Shown: positions 53,103 through 61,319 of the stretch, one piece after another
How the letters are laid out: every line of letters starts with the position of its first letter
How positions within the stretch are numbered: position 1 is the first letter of the stretch
From: Desulfobacteraceae bacterium
Lineage (GTDB): Bacteria; Desulfobacterota; Desulfobacteria; Desulfobacterales; Desulfosarcinaceae
Reading direction: 5' to 3'
Assembly: GCA_027068085.1 (NCBI GenBank)
Contig: JAMOUQ010000044.1
Span: 30,995-94,994, forward strand
DNA: 64,000 nucleotides
Position numbers and translations under genes: made by a program
Notes under the pieces: model-generated
Databases searched by the model: none
What the model saw: the letters and a program-made list of their open reading frames with translations, nothing else
Told to the model about the DNA's origin: nothing

Positions 53103-54395
53103 TCAGTGTATACCCAGGCGGCAGGGCAGGCAGTCGGTTATCAGATTGCGCAGCTTCTGGCGCAGGACCCTGTAAGAAAAGTGGCGCTTGCCCAGTTCGT
53201 AGTTGTGGTCCACCATTTTTTGCTTGTAGTCGGGGTCGCGCAGGACTTTCTTCGCCAGCCGGATGGCTTTCTGGGTCACGTAACCGTCGATTTCGATCAC
53301 CGCGAAACCTTTGGGCCGGATATCGGTGGTGTAAATGGAGTAATTGTTGATCACCACCGGTTTGCGGAAGTAGATGGCCTCCAGGAAGGCGTTTCCGAAA
53401 CCCTCGAAGTTGGAAGGGTAGGTGACCAGGTCGGCATGGGGATAAATGTCGTTCAGGGTATATATCTTGCGGCCGTCGGGCGTGGTCCCCCGGCGGTCGC
53501 TGATGATATCCGAGACAAACAACGTGTCCACGTTCATAAGGCGGGAATACTCCCATATCCGCCGCTCGTAGTCATGGCCTTCGTCGCCGGAGGCATGGGA
53601 GATCACCAGCTTTGCCTTGGCTCCCAGGCGGCAGACAAACTCGATGGCATGTTCTATCCCCTTGCGCTTTACCACACGGGTTGGCTGCAGAATCAGCAGT
53701 TCGTACTTTTTCAGTCCCAGGGCTTCCCGGACGTCCGACGCGTATTCATCCACCGGGGGAGGAGGATTTTCGAAGTCCATGACATTGGGTATTATGGTGG
53801 AAGATATGCCCGTGCGCAGGCTCAGCTGATTGTCACCGGAGGAGTTGATCACCACGTGCCTGATGGACGGCAGGTGGGGCGGAAAAGACATGTTGAGATA
53901 GTCCCAGCAGGCATTGACCATGAAATGCTGTCTTTCCCAGAAAAAGTCGTGATGATGGGCGATGGTGTTCATCCCGGTTTCCATGATCAGTTCGGTCAGG
54001 GCTATTCCCAGGGGCAGGTTGAGGGGGATGGTCAGGGAGTTTTCGGGAACCAGCAGGTCGATATCGAATTTTTTGATGAACTGATAAAGCCGCCTTTTGA
54101 GATAATGGGACAGGTTGTGGATTTCGCGTGTCGTTGTCCGTTTGCGCTTGGTTACCCCGAAACACTGGTTGTAGATTTTTTTGATGTCAGGATGCTGGAA
54201 ATGGGCTTCTGGAACCTGGAATGAGCGTTGCGGATCCCGGTCTACATCGCCTCCGAAATAATAGCACACCAGCCCCTCTTTTTCGAAAACCTGGGCCCAC
54301 TTCTCGGTTTCCAGGCTTACTCCGTCGGTTCCGGCAAAGCGGGTGGACACAAAACCGATCCGGTGTTCGCGGTTGCAATATTCACAAAAAGCCAT
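53103..54395 (-). CDS. Family 4 (group 1) glycosyltransferase-like protein
   Basis: This 430-residue GT-B protein has a C-terminal half with the glycosyltransferase group 1 pattern: LLILQPTRVVKRKGIEHAIEF near residue 225, ISHASGDEG, and the EGFGNAFLEAIYFRKPVVIN motif (E-x7-E) near 350. The N-terminal half (GFVSTRFAGTDGVSLETEKWA) matches the acceptor-binding domain. AAAGGGG precedes the ATG. The nucleotide sugar and acceptor are unknown. It is downstream of the PilZ gene at 54602 but separated by about 200 bp with a 9-T tract on the plus strand. Confidence 0.88.
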   Translation of the reverse strand: MAFCEYCNREHRIGFVSTRFAGTDGVSLETEKWAQVFEKEGLVCYYFGGDVDRDPQRSFQVPEAHFQHPDIKKIYNQCFGVTKRKRTTTREIHNLSHYLKRRLYQFIKKFDIDLLVPENSLTIPLNLPLGIALTELIMETGMNTIAHHHDFFWERQHFMVNACWDYLNMSFPPHLPSIRHVVINSSGDNQLSLRTGISSTIIPNVMDFENPPPPVDEYASDVREALGLKKYELLILQPTRVVKRKGIEHAIEFVCRLGAKAKLVISHASGDEGHDYERRIWEYSRLMNVDTLFVSDIISDRRGTTPDGRKIYTLNDIYPHADLVTYPSNFEGFGNAFLEAIYFRKPVVINNYSIYTTDIRPKGFAVIEIDGYVTQKAIRLAKKVLRDPDYKQKMVDHNYELGKRHFSYRVLRQKLRNLITDCLPCRLGIH

Positions 54396-54601
54396 GGAGC
54401 CCCTTTCCGTTTGGTTGGTTCGTGAAACCAGTCCTCCAAGAATTGTATCGGGCAAAAGCACCCGTACTTTAGCATCAAGGCTTGCCCGGTAGGCGGCCTG
54501 GCGCGTTGTTTTTTTTTGACACGCGTCCTGCCCCCGGGCTTCAGTTTAAACGTTTCCGCAACCAGGGACAATCAAAGCCATCCCTTTGGGTGATTTTGCT
54601 T

Positions 54602-55078
54602 TCAGGAGAGCAGGTAAAATCCCAGGGCGGGATCCTCGGCCTCATGGGGGCTGAAGGCTGTTCCCACCATGTTTTTGTTGATGTTGCGAATAATGACCTT
54701 TTTGCGTATCGGAGTCCTTCTCTTGTCGTCGAGCTGGAATTCGACCTTCAGGATATCGCCGACCCTGAAATCGCGGGCCTCGTTGAGCTTGAGTTTGAGC
54801 CCGTTGCTGGAGATATCCAGCACCGTCATAAGGCCCTTGTCCATTTCTCCCTTTTGGCCGTAATACACGAACGAACCGGGCAGGTTCGTCTTTTTGCGGT
54901 ACTGCTTGCGTTTTTCCAGGATGACCTCGAACCGCTCGCCGCAGGAGCAGACGCACTTGACGCGGACGCGTTTTGTCAGGTAGGCGTACTGGGAGACATC
55001 GGCGGTGGTGGTGTTGCCGCATTTGGGACAGATGAAGGTGGCGGTATCATCCCGGGTGATGAACACCCTGTCTGTCAT
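54602..55078 (-). CDS. Zinc-ribbon PilZ-domain protein
   Basis: This is a 158-residue protein. The first ~50 residues form a zinc-ribbon: CPKC (17-20) and a later CVCSC pair (42-46). The PilZ domain follows, with RKQYRKKT (57-64) and DISSNG (88-93), which is the D-x-S-x-x-G part of the c-di-GMP signature. Its start overlaps the rseC stop by 4 bp (ATGA), so it is translationally coupled to rseC and is part of the RnfB-fusion operon. This could tie c-di-GMP to electron transfer, but that is inference. Confidence 0.85.
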   Translation of the reverse strand: MTDRVFITRDDTATFICPKCGNTTTADVSQYAYLTKRVRVKCVCSCGERFEVILEKRKQYRKKTNLPGSFVYYGQKGEMDKGLMTVLDISSNGLKLKLNEARDFRVGDILKVEFQLDDKRRTPIRKKVIIRNINKNMVGTAFSPHEAEDPALGFYLLS

Positions 55079-55578
55079 GAATCCCTCCCTCGATTTTGGG
55101 GTTGACAGGATATTTCTTTCGGCATGGCCGGTGCCCTGCTTATAATCCGGGTTATCTTGGGCTGGTAGCGTGTATCTTTTTCCATTTTTTTGGCTATCAG
55201 TTTCACCAGGAAAAAGCTGGTCACGAACGCTGCCCCAGCGCCCAGGGCGGCTATGGCCGATTCATGGCCGGCAGAATTGGCCAAGGCCCACCGGTTGCCT
55301 GCCAGGCCGCCGATCAGCATACAGATGATGGGGAAAAGATAAGTCAGGAAAGTCACTTTGAGCAGCGGGCCGGTGGCCACCTGGATACAGACCCGGTCTC
55401 CGGGAGCGGCTCCGGCAAGGTTGACGGCGGCAACTTCCATCTCCTGGCTGTTGCGGTCGACGTTGCAGCTATGGCGTGCCGCGCACGATTCACAGGCACC
55501 GGACCTGACGGTTTTCACAAGGGCCAGGCCGGGTGCGCCGTCCTTTTGCGCTATGACTATGCCCTCTTCAATGGCCAT
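55075..55578 (-). CDS. rseC: RseC/SoxR-reducing system protein
   Basis: This 167-residue protein has the N-terminal RseC cysteine pattern CESCAARHSC (residues 29-38), a short soluble region, and two membrane spans (TFLTYLFPIICMLIGGLAG, then AALGAGAAFVTSFFLVKLI). Its length and layout agree with the MucC/RseC family, usually found with Rnf genes. It follows the RnfB fusion gene by 29 bp on the same strand. The function in this family is not fully known; in E. coli it aids SoxR reduction together with Rnf (Rsx). Confidence 0.88.
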   Translation of the reverse strand: MAIEEGIVIAQKDGAPGLALVKTVRSGACESCAARHSCNVDRNSQEMEVAAVNLAGAAPGDRVCIQVATGPLLKVTFLTYLFPIICMLIGGLAGNRWALANSAGHESAIAALGAGAAFVTSFFLVKLIAKKMEKDTRYQPKITRIISRAPAMPKEISCQPQNRGRDS

Positions 55579-55607
55579 CAGTCACCACCGTTATGCGTTG
55601 ATGGGTA

Positions 55608-57659
55608 TCAGCCGGCTGCCGCTGACTCGACATCGTCCGCATCGGCCCGGCGGGCGGTGCGACGGTAGCATATCAGGCCGCACTGCAGGCAGCGATCGGC
55701 CTCTGCCCGGGCCGTTTTTTCGTCGTAGCCCAGTTCGAGTTCCCTGCCGCTGGTGTAAACAGCCTCGGGATCGAGCGGCATGATATTTCTGGCTACCGGC
55801 AGAACGTCCTCCACATGGTAGACGTCCTGGACGTAGGAATCTGCTTTGAGAACATTGTCCGCCGGCCGTTGATCTATGCCGTATAAGGCCTTGTGGGCCG
55901 CCGCCGCCGCCCGCCGGCCGGCGGCGATTGCCTTGATGGCGGCGCTGAAGTCGGTGAAAACCCCGCCCGGGGCGAGCAGATCGTTTTGCCAGGTGCCCCC
56001 GTTGGGCCGATAGGGGGCAAAGGCTTCCCACGCATTATCCTGACCGCTGTCAGTCTCACCGTTGCCTGCCGCTTCATCATTTTTGACCGTGGCCGGCAGG
56101 ACGATCAGTTCCGGTATTCTGCCCGATGCCAGGATGAGGGTCGAAGTCTCGATGCGGGTGGTTCGGCATTGCCCAAGTTTATGACAGTCGATGGCCACGA
56201 GCTTGTCGCCCTTGCCGTAAAGGCGGTTGACGGCCGCGTTTTCAATCACCTCGATCCTGTCATCCAGGCCGTCGGGACCCGGAGCGCCCCAGGTGACTAT
56301 GGTTACGCGGCCGGCCCCCCTGGCCAGGCATTGCCGTGCGGCGTCGGCCAGTTTGGCCCCGTCACCGGCAATTACCACGTGGCCCCGGAGGCTGTTTTCG
56401 GAAGTATCGCGCAGCACGTCCACAAGCAGCCGGCAGCCGATTATTTCAGGCTCGGGCTCTGCGCCGCTGCGGGCCAGCCTGCTGTCCCAGCCGCCGGTTG
56501 CCAGCATGATGATCTCGAATCCCGCGTCCATGAGCCGGGAAATACTCAGGTTGCGGCCCAGGGCTTTTTCGGTCTTGGCTTCGATGCCCATATCCAGGAC
56601 CCCCCGGATATCCCAGTCCAGGATTTCGTCAGGCAGGCGGTATTTGGCAATGGCCGTACGCAGCAGGCCTCCCAGCTGCCTGCCGGCTTCGAAGACGGTG
56701 ATGGAATGGCCCAGACGGGCACTGAAAAAAGCCGCCGACAGGCCTTCGATCCCTCCGCCGATGACCGCCATCCGGTGTCCGGTTTCAGGAGCCCGGTAGG
56801 GCTGGATCCGCTTGCCGGTCTGTTTTTCGTAATCGGCGGCAAAACGTTTCAGGAAGTTGATGGCCACAGGCTCGTCAACCAGCTGGCGGCGGCAGGCATC
56901 TTCGCAGGGCCGGGGGCAGATGCGGCCGATCACGGTGGGAAACGGGTTCCTTTCCTTGATTGTCTGGACGGCGGCAAGGTAGTCGCCGGCCGCTATCTTG
57001 TCGATATAGGCGGATATGTCTATTGCTGCCGGACAGGCCCGCTGGCAGGGGGTGGTACAGTCTTCAGTCGTGTATTCTTTCAGGATTCTCCTGGTCACCG
57101 ATGAGAGGGTGATGATGTTTTTGGGGCAGATCCTTTCGCATGTGCCGCAACCGGTGCATTTTTCTTCGTCCACCACCGGCAGGCCGGCCGGGCCCATGGT
57201 GATGGCGTTGAAAGGACAGGCCCGGGCGCAGGTGCCCAGCCCGAGACAGCCTATGGTGCAGACCTTCATGCCGCCGTTGAGGGCCGCCGCCGCCCGGCAG
57301 TCTTCGACACCGTCGTAGAGAAACTTGGTTTCGGCGTCCCGGACTCCGTAAGTGCAGCCGGGCCGGGCGATGTCCGGTTCGCGGGCCTCGATGCTGACGC
57401 CCAGGATGGCGGCAATGGCTTCGGCCACCTCGGGACCGGCGGCAACGCAGGAGTTGGGTGCCGATTTGCCGGCCACGATGGCCTCGGCGTTGGCCGAGCA
57501 ACCCGGATACCCGCAGCCTCCGCAGTTGGCTCCCGGCAAAGCATCGTCGATTGCCTCGATCTTGGGATCGACGTAGACATAAAATACCTTGGAGGCTATG
57601 GCCAGCCCAAGCCCCACGATCAATCCCAGCCCTCCCATGATGAAAACCGCTGTATACAT
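55608..57659 (-). CDS. rnfB: RnfB electron-transport subunit fused to NADPH-dependent glutamate-synthase-beta-like flavoprotein
   Basis: This is a 683-residue protein. Residues of about 5-28 are the RnfB membrane helix. CGGCGYPGC (46-54) is the RnfB 4Fe-4S cluster motif. The region around 135-190 holds two ferredoxin-like 4Fe-4S motifs (CTIGCLGLGTCARACP, CTGCGTCERICP). From about 200 on, the GltD/NfnB-like flavoprotein begins: CTTPCQRACP and CPRPCEDACRR, then MAVIGGGIEGLSAAF as the FAD site (here IEG instead of the common PAG). The second dinucleotide motif is degenerate (GDGAKLADAAR). The C-terminus ends with CLQCGLIC. No other rnf genes are in the window. Confidence 0.88.
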   Translation of the reverse strand: MYTAVFIMGGLGLIVGLGLAIASKVFYVYVDPKIEAIDDALPGANCGGCGYPGCSANAEAIVAGKSAPNSCVAAGPEVAEAIAAILGVSIEAREPDIARPGCTYGVRDAETKFLYDGVEDCRAAAALNGGMKVCTIGCLGLGTCARACPFNAITMGPAGLPVVDEEKCTGCGTCERICPKNIITLSSVTRRILKEYTTEDCTTPCQRACPAAIDISAYIDKIAAGDYLAAVQTIKERNPFPTVIGRICPRPCEDACRRQLVDEPVAINFLKRFAADYEKQTGKRIQPYRAPETGHRMAVIGGGIEGLSAAFFSARLGHSITVFEAGRQLGGLLRTAIAKYRLPDEILDWDIRGVLDMGIEAKTEKALGRNLSISRLMDAGFEIIMLATGGWDSRLARSGAEPEPEIIGCRLLVDVLRDTSENSLRGHVVIAGDGAKLADAARQCLARGAGRVTIVTWGAPGPDGLDDRIEVIENAAVNRLYGKGDKLVAIDCHKLGQCRTTRIETSTLILASGRIPELIVLPATVKNDEAAGNGETDSGQDNAWEAFAPYRPNGGTWQNDLLAPGGVFTDFSAAIKAIAAGRRAAAAAHKALYGIDQRPADNVLKADSYVQDVYHVEDVLPVARNIMPLDPEAVYTSGRELELGYDEKTARAEADRCLQCGLICYRRTARRADADDVESAAAG

Positions 57660-57922
57660 GGCCTTGCTCCCCTGTGCCTGAAGGTTGTCCCCCTAACCGC
57701 GTCAATATGACTGCAAACTGAAAAGGAGTAAACCACCTCCCCCGCGGGAGGTGACTTCAACTGGTTCCGGGTTGCGGAAACATTTACAACCGGAGTCCGA
57801 TAAGGCTCCGAGACTTCGGGACAGTACCGCGTCCGGACCGGGCGGTTTTGCCCGCAACGATGAAAGTCCCCCTTTTTTGTACGGGGGCGGCAGTTCGAAA
57901 ATCTGTCGCTACCGCGCCGGCG
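57660..57922. other. Gap of 263 bp between the NuoF-like and RnfB-fusion genes
   Basis: CACCTCCC (57734-57741) and GGGAGGTG (57746-57753) form a perfect 8-bp hairpin with a 4-nt loop, but no T-run follows on the minus strand. The gap is larger than others in this cluster, so the RnfB fusion may have its own promoter. Confidence 0.4.
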
Positions 57923-59770
57923 TTACTGGATGGCGCCGAAACGGCATTTCTCATAACAGGTCAGGCACTTGATGCATTTGTCCTTGTCTATGCGGGCCAC
58001 CTGTTTCTTTTCCCACTGAATGGCATCGGCCGGGCAGTTCTTGGCGCACAGGCCGCACTTGGCGCAAAGCTCGGGATCTATTTCGAATTTCAGCAATGCC
58101 ACGCACCGCTTGGCCGGGCATCTTTTCTCGTAGATATGCGCTTCGAATTCGTCCCGGAAATAACGAAGGGTCGACAGCACCGGATTGGGGCTGGTCTGGC
58201 CCAGGCCGCACAGGGAAGATGAACGGATTACCTGGGAAAGCTCTTCCAGAGCCTCGATATCGCCCTTTTCTCCCTTGCCTTCACAAATTTTGACCAGGAT
58301 TTCGAGCAGTCTTCTGGTGCCCTCCCTGCAGGGGGTGCACTTGCCGCAGGATTCGTCCTGGATGAACTCCATGAAAAAGCGGGCCATGTCGACCATGCAG
58401 GTCTTTTCGTCCATGACGATGACGCCGCCCGAGCCCATGATGGCGCCCACCTTGGCGATGGCCTCGTAGTCCACCGGAGTGTCGAGATAGCGTTCCGGAA
58501 CACATCCTCCCGATGGCCCTCCCAGTTGAACGGCCTTGAACTTGCGTTTTTTGGGGATTCCGCCTCCGATGTCGAAGATCAGGGTGCGCAAAGTCGTGCC
58601 CATGGGGACTTCCACCAGGCCGATATTGTTGACATCCCCGGAAAGGGCGAAGACCTTGGTTCCCTTGCTGGTCTCTGTCCCCACCGAGGCGTACCAGGCC
58701 CCGCCGTTGACGATGATCTGGGGAATGTTGGCCAGGGTCTCGACGTTGTTCAGAACGGTCGGTTTTTCCCACAGGCCTTTTTGAGCCGGGAAAGGCGGCC
58801 GCGGGCGGGGCATTCCGCGTTTGCCCTCGATCGAGCGCATGAGGGCCGTTTCCTCGCCGCAGACGAAGGCCCCGGCACCCTGGTATATGGATATGTCGAA
58901 ACAAAAGCCGGAACCCAGGATGTCCTCGCCCAGCAGGCCTTTTTCACGTGCCTGGGAAATGGCGATCTCCAGGCGTTTGATTGCCAGGGGGTATTCGGTA
59001 CGGGCGTAGATTATGCCTTCGGAAGCGCCTATGGCCCGGGCGGCGATCAGCATGCCCTCCAGCACTGCGTGGGGATCGGCTTCCAGAATGCTGCGGTCCA
59101 TGAAAGCTCCCGGGTCGCCCTCGTCGGCGTTGCACAGAACGTACTTTTCCTTGCCCGGGCTCTTGCTGGCAAAATCCCACTTGATACCGGTGGGAAAACC
59201 GGCTCCGCCGCGTCCCCGGAGGCCCGAGGTTTTCACTTCCTCGATGATTTGCGCCGGGGTCATCTCCAGCAGGGCTTTGGCCGCACCCTGGTAGCCGTCG
59301 CGGGCGATATAGTCCTCCAGCGATTCCGGGTCGATCAGGCCCTTGTTGCGCAGGGCGCGCGGCATCTGATTGGCGAAAAACGGAATGTCTGTTTGAACCG
59401 CTATGCGCTTTTTGGTTTGAGGGTCTTTGTACAGGAGGCGTTCGACCGGTTTGCCGCCGATGATATGGCTTTCGATGAGCTCGTCGATATCGTCGACCGA
59501 AAGCTTCTGGTAAAAAATGTCGCCGGGCTGAACCACCATGATGGGTCCCATGGCGCAAAATCCGTTGCAGCCGGTCTCTATCACCTGAACTTTTTCTTCC
59601 AGTTCCCTGTCCGCCAGGGCTTTGGCCAGGGCGTCCTTGACGCTGATGCTGCCGGTGGCATGACAGCCGGTACCCCCGCATATCAGGAGGTAGGTTTTGT
59701 CGCCGAATTCCATCCGCGGGGTACGCTTGGCCTTAATGGTTTTCAAATCATCGACGGTTAGCTTGGGCAT
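57923..59770 (-). CDS. NuoF/HydB-like NAD(P)H-binding flavin and iron-sulfur subunit
   Basis: This is a 615-residue protein. Residues 25-80 are a thioredoxin-like 2Fe-2S domain (Cys31, Cys36, Cys68, Cys72, as C-x4-C and C-x3-C). The NuoF-type FMN/NAD domain follows (GLRGRGGAGFPTGIKW, NADEGDPGAFMDR). A 4Fe-4S site reads ESCGKCTPCREG. The last ~60 residues hold two ferredoxin motifs (CAKCGLCAKNCP, CIKCLTCYEKC). This layout matches HydB/HndC/NfnA-type subunits of electron-bifurcating or NAD-linked hydrogenases and formate dehydrogenases. No catalytic hydrogenase or formate dehydrogenase subunit is in the window. It follows the DRTGG gene by 18 bp. Confidence 0.92.
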   Translation of the reverse strand: MPKLTVDDLKTIKAKRTPRMEFGDKTYLLICGGTGCHATGSISVKDALAKALADRELEEKVQVIETGCNGFCAMGPIMVVQPGDIFYQKLSVDDIDELIESHIIGGKPVERLLYKDPQTKKRIAVQTDIPFFANQMPRALRNKGLIDPESLEDYIARDGYQGAAKALLEMTPAQIIEEVKTSGLRGRGGAGFPTGIKWDFASKSPGKEKYVLCNADEGDPGAFMDRSILEADPHAVLEGMLIAARAIGASEGIIYARTEYPLAIKRLEIAISQAREKGLLGEDILGSGFCFDISIYQGAGAFVCGEETALMRSIEGKRGMPRPRPPFPAQKGLWEKPTVLNNVETLANIPQIIVNGGAWYASVGTETSKGTKVFALSGDVNNIGLVEVPMGTTLRTLIFDIGGGIPKKRKFKAVQLGGPSGGCVPERYLDTPVDYEAIAKVGAIMGSGGVIVMDEKTCMVDMARFFMEFIQDESCGKCTPCREGTRRLLEILVKICEGKGEKGDIEALEELSQVIRSSSLCGLGQTSPNPVLSTLRYFRDEFEAHIYEKRCPAKRCVALLKFEIDPELCAKCGLCAKNCPADAIQWEKKQVARIDKDKCIKCLTCYEKCRFGAIQ

Positions 59771-59788
59771 AGGCCATTCCTCCAGGAT

Positions 59789-60142
59789 TTACCAGGACCC
59801 GTCCAGTCCCCTGATTCCGTTCATGTAGAGCCTCCCGCAGGAGACAAACAGTGAATAATCGGTCAGCAGTAAAGGCAGGTTGTAAGAGCGTGCCAGTTCT
59901 ACCACTTCGGCCGACGGTTTTTTGCCTCGGACTATGATTACCGCACTTACGCCAACTATCTTGGCCGTTTGGATCACGTGTTCGGTGGTTACTCCGGTCA
60001 GCAGGGCGCATCCCTTGGCGGCGGCGGCCAGAACATCGTCCATCAGGTCTGAGGCTCCGCCGCCCACGATGATGGTATCCAGCTGGTCTTCGCCGACCAG
60101 TACCCTGGCTTTCAGGATGTCCTTTATTTCCGATATCTTCAT
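59789..60142 (-). CDS. DRTGG-domain protein
   Basis: This 117-residue single-domain protein matches the DRTGG fold: LDTIIVGGGASDLMDDVLA, then CALLTGVTTEHVIQTAKIVGVSAVIIVRGKKP and PLLLTDYSLF. DRTGG domains occur between or beside subunits of multi-subunit NAD-linked hydrogenases and in CBS-related regulators; a nucleotide-sensing role has been suggested but not shown. It lies between the NuoE-like and NuoF-like genes on the same strand and is likely co-transcribed. Confidence 0.83.
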   Translation of the reverse strand: MKISEIKDILKARVLVGEDQLDTIIVGGGASDLMDDVLAAAAKGCALLTGVTTEHVIQTAKIVGVSAVIIVRGKKPSAEVVELARSYNLPLLLTDYSLFVSCGRLYMNGIRGLDGSW

Positions 60143-60225
60143 TGCCTTGCCGGGAAAAGGTGCAACCCGGGTCGAACCTTCCGGGTCTTGGTTGATTGTT
60201 TATAAACTATAAGAGCTTGCTTTCA

Positions 60226-60266
60226 GCAAGCCGCACACTTTGCATGTGATGTAAACCCGAACCGCC
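60226..60266 (-). repeat. Copy 2 of an upstream element shared with 41713-41754
   Basis: On the minus strand the segment contains GGTTCGGGTTTA and CATGCAAAGTGTGCGG, then CTTGCTG. Copy 1 (41713-41754) shares the same order and most bases. The hairpin CATGC/GTGTG has G-U or G-C at the same position in the two copies, a possible covariation. It lies between the NuoE-like stop and the DRTGG start. Next to it, GCTTGCT and AGCAAGC can form an extra 7-bp stem. Confidence 0.5.
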
Positions 60267-60321
60267 CCCGCATTGCACCGTCCGGGCCGATTAAAGCCCC
60301 ACTTGTTCGGGGGGCGGCAGA

Positions 60322-60816
60322 TTACTCATAGCGTTCCAGGATGTCTATGACCTTGTCGGCGCTCACTCCTCCGTGAGTGTCCTGGTCCACAACCATTACC
60401 GGAGCCAGTCCGCAGGCCCCCAGGCACCTTACCGCTTCAAGCGAAAAACGCCTGTCTTCGGACGTGTCGCCCTCTTTTACGCCGTAACTGGCTTCAATAC
60501 GTGACAGGACCTCTTTGATGCCCTTGACGTAGCAGGCGGTACCCAGGCACAGCCTGATGGTATGCCGGCCCTTGGGTTTTAGAGAAAAGAGGGCATAAAA
60601 GGAAGCGATTCCGTACACTTCGCTGGGAGCCAGATTCATCCTCCTGCCGATATAATCCAGCAGTTCCACCGGCAGGTAACCAACTACCTGCTGGCATTCG
60701 CGCAGGACCGTGATTATCGAACCGGGTTTGTTTTGGTTGTCTTGCAGGATCTTTTCGATGGAAGACCACATTTCGTCGGTGATATCCGGATGCTGAAAAG
60801 GAATCGATAGGTTCAT
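60322..60816 (-). CDS. NuoE-like 2Fe-2S subunit of NAD(P)H oxidoreductase
   Basis: This is a 164-residue thioredoxin-like ferredoxin of the NuoE/HydC/HndA family. The N-terminal helical half (IEKILQDNQNKPGSIITVLRECQQVVGYLP) is present. The 2Fe-2S ligands are CLGTAC (C-x4-C) near residues 97-102 and CLGAC (C-x3-C) near 135-139. It passes electrons between the flavin subunit and partner proteins. The ATG at 60816 is preferred to a TTG two codons upstream. The DRTGG and NuoF-like genes follow on the same strand. Confidence 0.93.
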   Translation of the reverse strand: MNLSIPFQHPDITDEMWSSIEKILQDNQNKPGSIITVLRECQQVVGYLPVELLDYIGRRMNLAPSEVYGIASFYALFSLKPKGRHTIRLCLGTACYVKGIKEVLSRIEASYGVKEGDTSEDRRFSLEAVRCLGACGLAPVMVVDQDTHGGVSADKVIDILERYE

Positions 60817-60950
60817 GGACAAGCTCCGTTGAAAGGCGATTATATCTGATAATCAGCATTTTGCATCGCCGGTCACAATTTCACAAACCGTTGAAAAAGT
60901 CAATGGTGGCCTGCAGGCAGGAAGGAGGGATGGGGAGGGTTGCCGAAGTG

Positions 60951-61319
60951 TCAATCACCCACAAGGTCGCGCAGGGCGGCCAGAAGCTTTTCGCGGTCCA
61001 CGGGCTTGGAAAAGGTATAACGGGCGCCCAGCTTTTCAGCCATGAAAAGGTAATTCTCAGGCCGGTTGCGGCCTCCGCCGGATATGGCGATCACCTTTAC
61101 GCCGGCATCTATTTTTTTCATCCGGCATATGGTTTCGATACCCTCGGTTTCGGGCATTATCAGGTCGGTTATGACGGCGTCGAAAGCCTGGCTGCCGAAC
61201 AGGTCCAGTCCGATGCTGCCGTTGTCGGCCGTTTCCACATGGTAACCGGCTTTTTCGACTGTTTGCCGCAACATGGCCTGAACGAATCTGTCGTCTTCTA
61301 TGATCAGGATCTTTTTCAC
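60951..61319 (-). CDS. Stand-alone response-regulator receiver protein
   Basis: This is a 122-residue receiver with the acidic pair at residues 8-10 (EDD), the phospho-acceptor Asp52 in VITDLIMPETEG, AISGGG near 78-83 and Lys in FSKPV near 104-108. No output domain is present. Its ATG overlaps the end of the upstream membrane protein by 4 bp (ATGA), so they are translationally coupled. There is no adjacent histidine kinase. Confidence 0.88.
   Translation of the reverse strand: MKKILIIEDDRFVQAMLRQTVEKAGYHVETADNGSIGLDLFGSQAFDAVITDLIMPETEGIETICRMKKIDAGVKVIAISGGGRNRPENYLFMAEKLGARYTFSKPVDREKLLAALRDLVGD

Noticed and set aside
55608..57659. A full Rnf complex operon
   Set aside because: Only the RnfB-type protein and rseC are present; no rnfA, C, D, E or G gene occurs in the window.
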